Source of the DNA: a virus
IMG/VR virus record: IMGVR_UViG_3300035670_001057
Span: 1-27,335 of that record
Length of the DNA: 27,335 nucleotides
Reading direction: 5' to 3' (one strand)
Notes under the pieces: generated by a model
What the model saw: the letters and a program-made list of their open reading frames with translations, nothing else
Told to the model about the DNA's origin: nothing
Databases searched by the model: none
Program-made: the position numbers and the translations under genes
Shown: in pieces, positions 26,147 through 27,335 of the stretch
Numbering within the stretch: position 1 is the stretch's first letter
Layout of the letters: every line of letters starts with the position of its first letter

Positions 26147-26390
26147 ACTTGCTTGCGAAGAATTTCTTCTTGACCATGGTGATCAGGAAGTGAGGCTTCT
26201 ATGGGAACAAGGGGCCATTGATGAAGGCTTCGATCCTAAATACTATGAGCTTCCCACTGACATTCGTGCAGTTGCAGATTGGCCGCTGCCTGGCAAGAGC
26301 ATCATCACCAAGAACGAAGGCTCTGAAATTACCATGCATTTCGTCATTATGTACGGCGAATATGCATGTCTTCCGCAATCCAAGCAATGA
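26127..26390 (+). CDS. 87-residue hypothetical protein
   Basis: ATG 26127. KVSQLKLACEEFLLDHGDQE, LLWEQGAIDEGFDPKYYELP, WPLPGKSIITKNEGSEITMH and FVIMYGEY suggest an alpha/beta protein. The stop TGA overlaps the next ATG by three bases (ATGA). No family recognised. Confidence 0.75.
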   Translation: MKVSQLKLACEEFLLDHGDQEVRLLWEQGAIDEGFDPKYYELPTDIRAVADWPLPGKSIITKNEGSEITMHFVIMYGEYACLPQSKQ

Positions 26391-26575
26391 ACAAGCCTGA
26401 TCTCACGACAAGCGAACTTGCTGCAAGGCTTAAAAAGCTTGATTTTGCCATTGTCCATCGGTTCGACGAATTTGCTTCTGACACTGGCGTTGACATCGCT
26501 GAATTGCGCATTGAATATGACTATGACAATGATCAATTTGTCATGGACTATCGCCTTGTATTCCCAGAAGAATGA
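26387..26575 (+). CDS. 62-residue acidic hypothetical protein
   Basis: ATG 26387, coupled at both ends by ATGA overlaps. LTTSELAARLKKLDFAIVHR, FDEFASDTGVDIAELRIEYD and a strand DQFVMDYRLVF. The tight coupling to the annealing protein suggests a related role, but nothing specific is visible. Confidence 0.75.
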   Translation: MNKPDLTTSELAARLKKLDFAIVHRFDEFASDTGVDIAELRIEYDYDNDQFVMDYRLVFPEE

Positions 26576-27335
26576 ACCATTCTTTTATGCTCTACTCCCC
26601 GTCTGATTTTTCTTCCATGGACCCTGCCAAACAAGCCGCAATGGACCGTTACAACGGCATCTTCTCCCCTCTGGAGATCAGCGCTGAAGCCTTCAAGGCT
26701 GCTTACGATACGCCTGACATCGGGCCTCACATCGAGAAGGACTACAAGGGCTTGTCCTATCTGTCCTGGCCTTTTGCCTATCGCTATTTGAAGGAGCATT
26801 TCCCTACGTATTTTGTCGCCTTTGAAGAGAAGACCGTTGGCGAAGTAGTGTTTGGCACACCAGGCGCCTACTATCTCCGCCCCTACCTCACTGATGGCTG
26901 CCGCCGTACTGTTGCCTTGATCTTCCCGATCATGGACAGGAAGCATAATTCCATTAAGGAGCTTGATGGTCGTGCCATCTCTGACAACTGCCAGCGTGCT
27001 GCTGTAAAGGCTATTGCCACTTTCACTGGTCTTGGCCTGCGTCTCTATGCAGGTGAAGACATCCCTAAAGAAGATGAAAAAGGAACGCCCAAACTCCCGC
27101 TCCAACAGGAAGCTCCGAAGCAAACTACGCGGGCAAACAAGGCGCCAACGGGAACTAAAGCTCCTTCTGAGCCTGCTGGAGAAGGAGGGAATGCTCCCAC
27201 CGCTGCGGCAGGGACCAGTGATGAAGCATTTGATGCCAAAACTGCCCTGACCACCATTTGCAAAGCCAATCCATTTGGTTATGCCGATGAGAAGAACAGC
27301 ATGGCTCTTGGTAAGGCTGCGCTGGAAGCTATCGG
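26572..27335 (+). CDS. Sak/DUF1071-type single-strand DNA annealing protein, 3' end cut
   Basis: Open from ATG 26572 to the right edge (254 codons), with other in-frame ATGs at 26587 and 26617. The core shows GLSYLSWPFAYRYLKEHFP (Trp66), a beta-sheet part ending IFPIMDRKHNSI, the helix SDNCQRAAVKAIATFTGLGL and RLYAGEDIP (153-165). 'YLSW ... pVmD ... RC-tKAiA--GLGLyvYaGEDlP' is the signature of DUF1071 recombinases in the Rad52-like superfamily. The residues after 165 are Pro/Ala/Lys-rich and disordered, as often seen in these proteins. It anneals complementary strands in phage recombination and replication. Confidence 0.88.
   Translation, partial: MNHSFMLYSPSDFSSMDPAKQAAMDRYNGIFSPLEISAEAFKAAYDTPDIGPHIEKDYKGLSYLSWPFAYRYLKEHFPTYFVAFEEKTVGEVVFGTPGAYYLRPYLTDGCRRTVALIFPIMDRKHNSIKELDGRAISDNCQRAAVKAIATFTGLGLRLYAGEDIPKEDEKGTPKLPLQQEAPKQTTRANKAPTGTKAPSEPAGEGGNAPTAAAGTSDEAFDAKTALTTICKANPFGYADEKNSMALGKAALEAI

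Overview
The window looks like part of the genome of a double-stranded DNA tailed phage that infects picocyanobacteria (Synechococcus/Cyanobium type). The support is: a DUF1073-type portal with a DUF5872-like tail, a large terminase, a primase-helicase, a Sak/DUF1071-type annealing protein, a compact two-subunit ribonucleotide reductase, many short coupled minus-strand genes of the kind seen in cyanophages, and leaders that mostly lack Shine-Dalgarno sites. Host genus is inference; no marker gene fixes it.

Layout. 1-4300: packaging/head block. The portal (minus, cut by the left edge) diverges from a PD-(D/E)XK nuclease and the coupled large terminase (plus). 4300-4800: RNA-rich stretch with several hairpins, tRNA-Leu(UAA), and a pseudoknot-like leader in front of a 39-residue peptide that ends at a strong terminator. 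4800-8850: minus-strand genes for a metallophosphoesterase, a tRNA-like element with an odd anticodon loop, and ribonucleotide reductase beta and alpha separated by a terminator. 8850-10280: mostly non-coding, with a tandem structured repeat, a terminator, two tiny ORFs leading into an HNH endonuclease, then an origin-like stretch (inverted DnaA-box-like sites, short direct repeats, 24-bp palindrome). 10280-11610: three minus genes. 11610-12590: about 1 kb of non-coding repeat arrays of four types. 12595-25671: a long run of small minus-strand genes, mostly overlapping by 1-8 bases, interrupted by recurring intergenic hairpin/promoter cassettes, an RlpA-like exported protein, a plus-strand transcription unit that looks like a non-coding RNA, an HTH protein that may be the small terminase subunit, and the 678-residue primase-helicase. 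25785-27335: plus-strand operon with a tiny membrane peptide, a ribbon-helix-helix-like protein, two small proteins and the ssDNA annealing protein (cut by the right edge).

How it fits together. The primase-helicase and annealing protein diverge from about 25.7 kb and form the replication/recombination core; ribonucleotide reductase would supply dNTPs; terminase, portal and nuclease handle packaging. The many small genes between 13 and 23 kb resemble a variable early/accessory region in which similar promoter-hairpin modules flank individual genes. No CRISPR array, insertion sequence, integrase or rRNA was seen.
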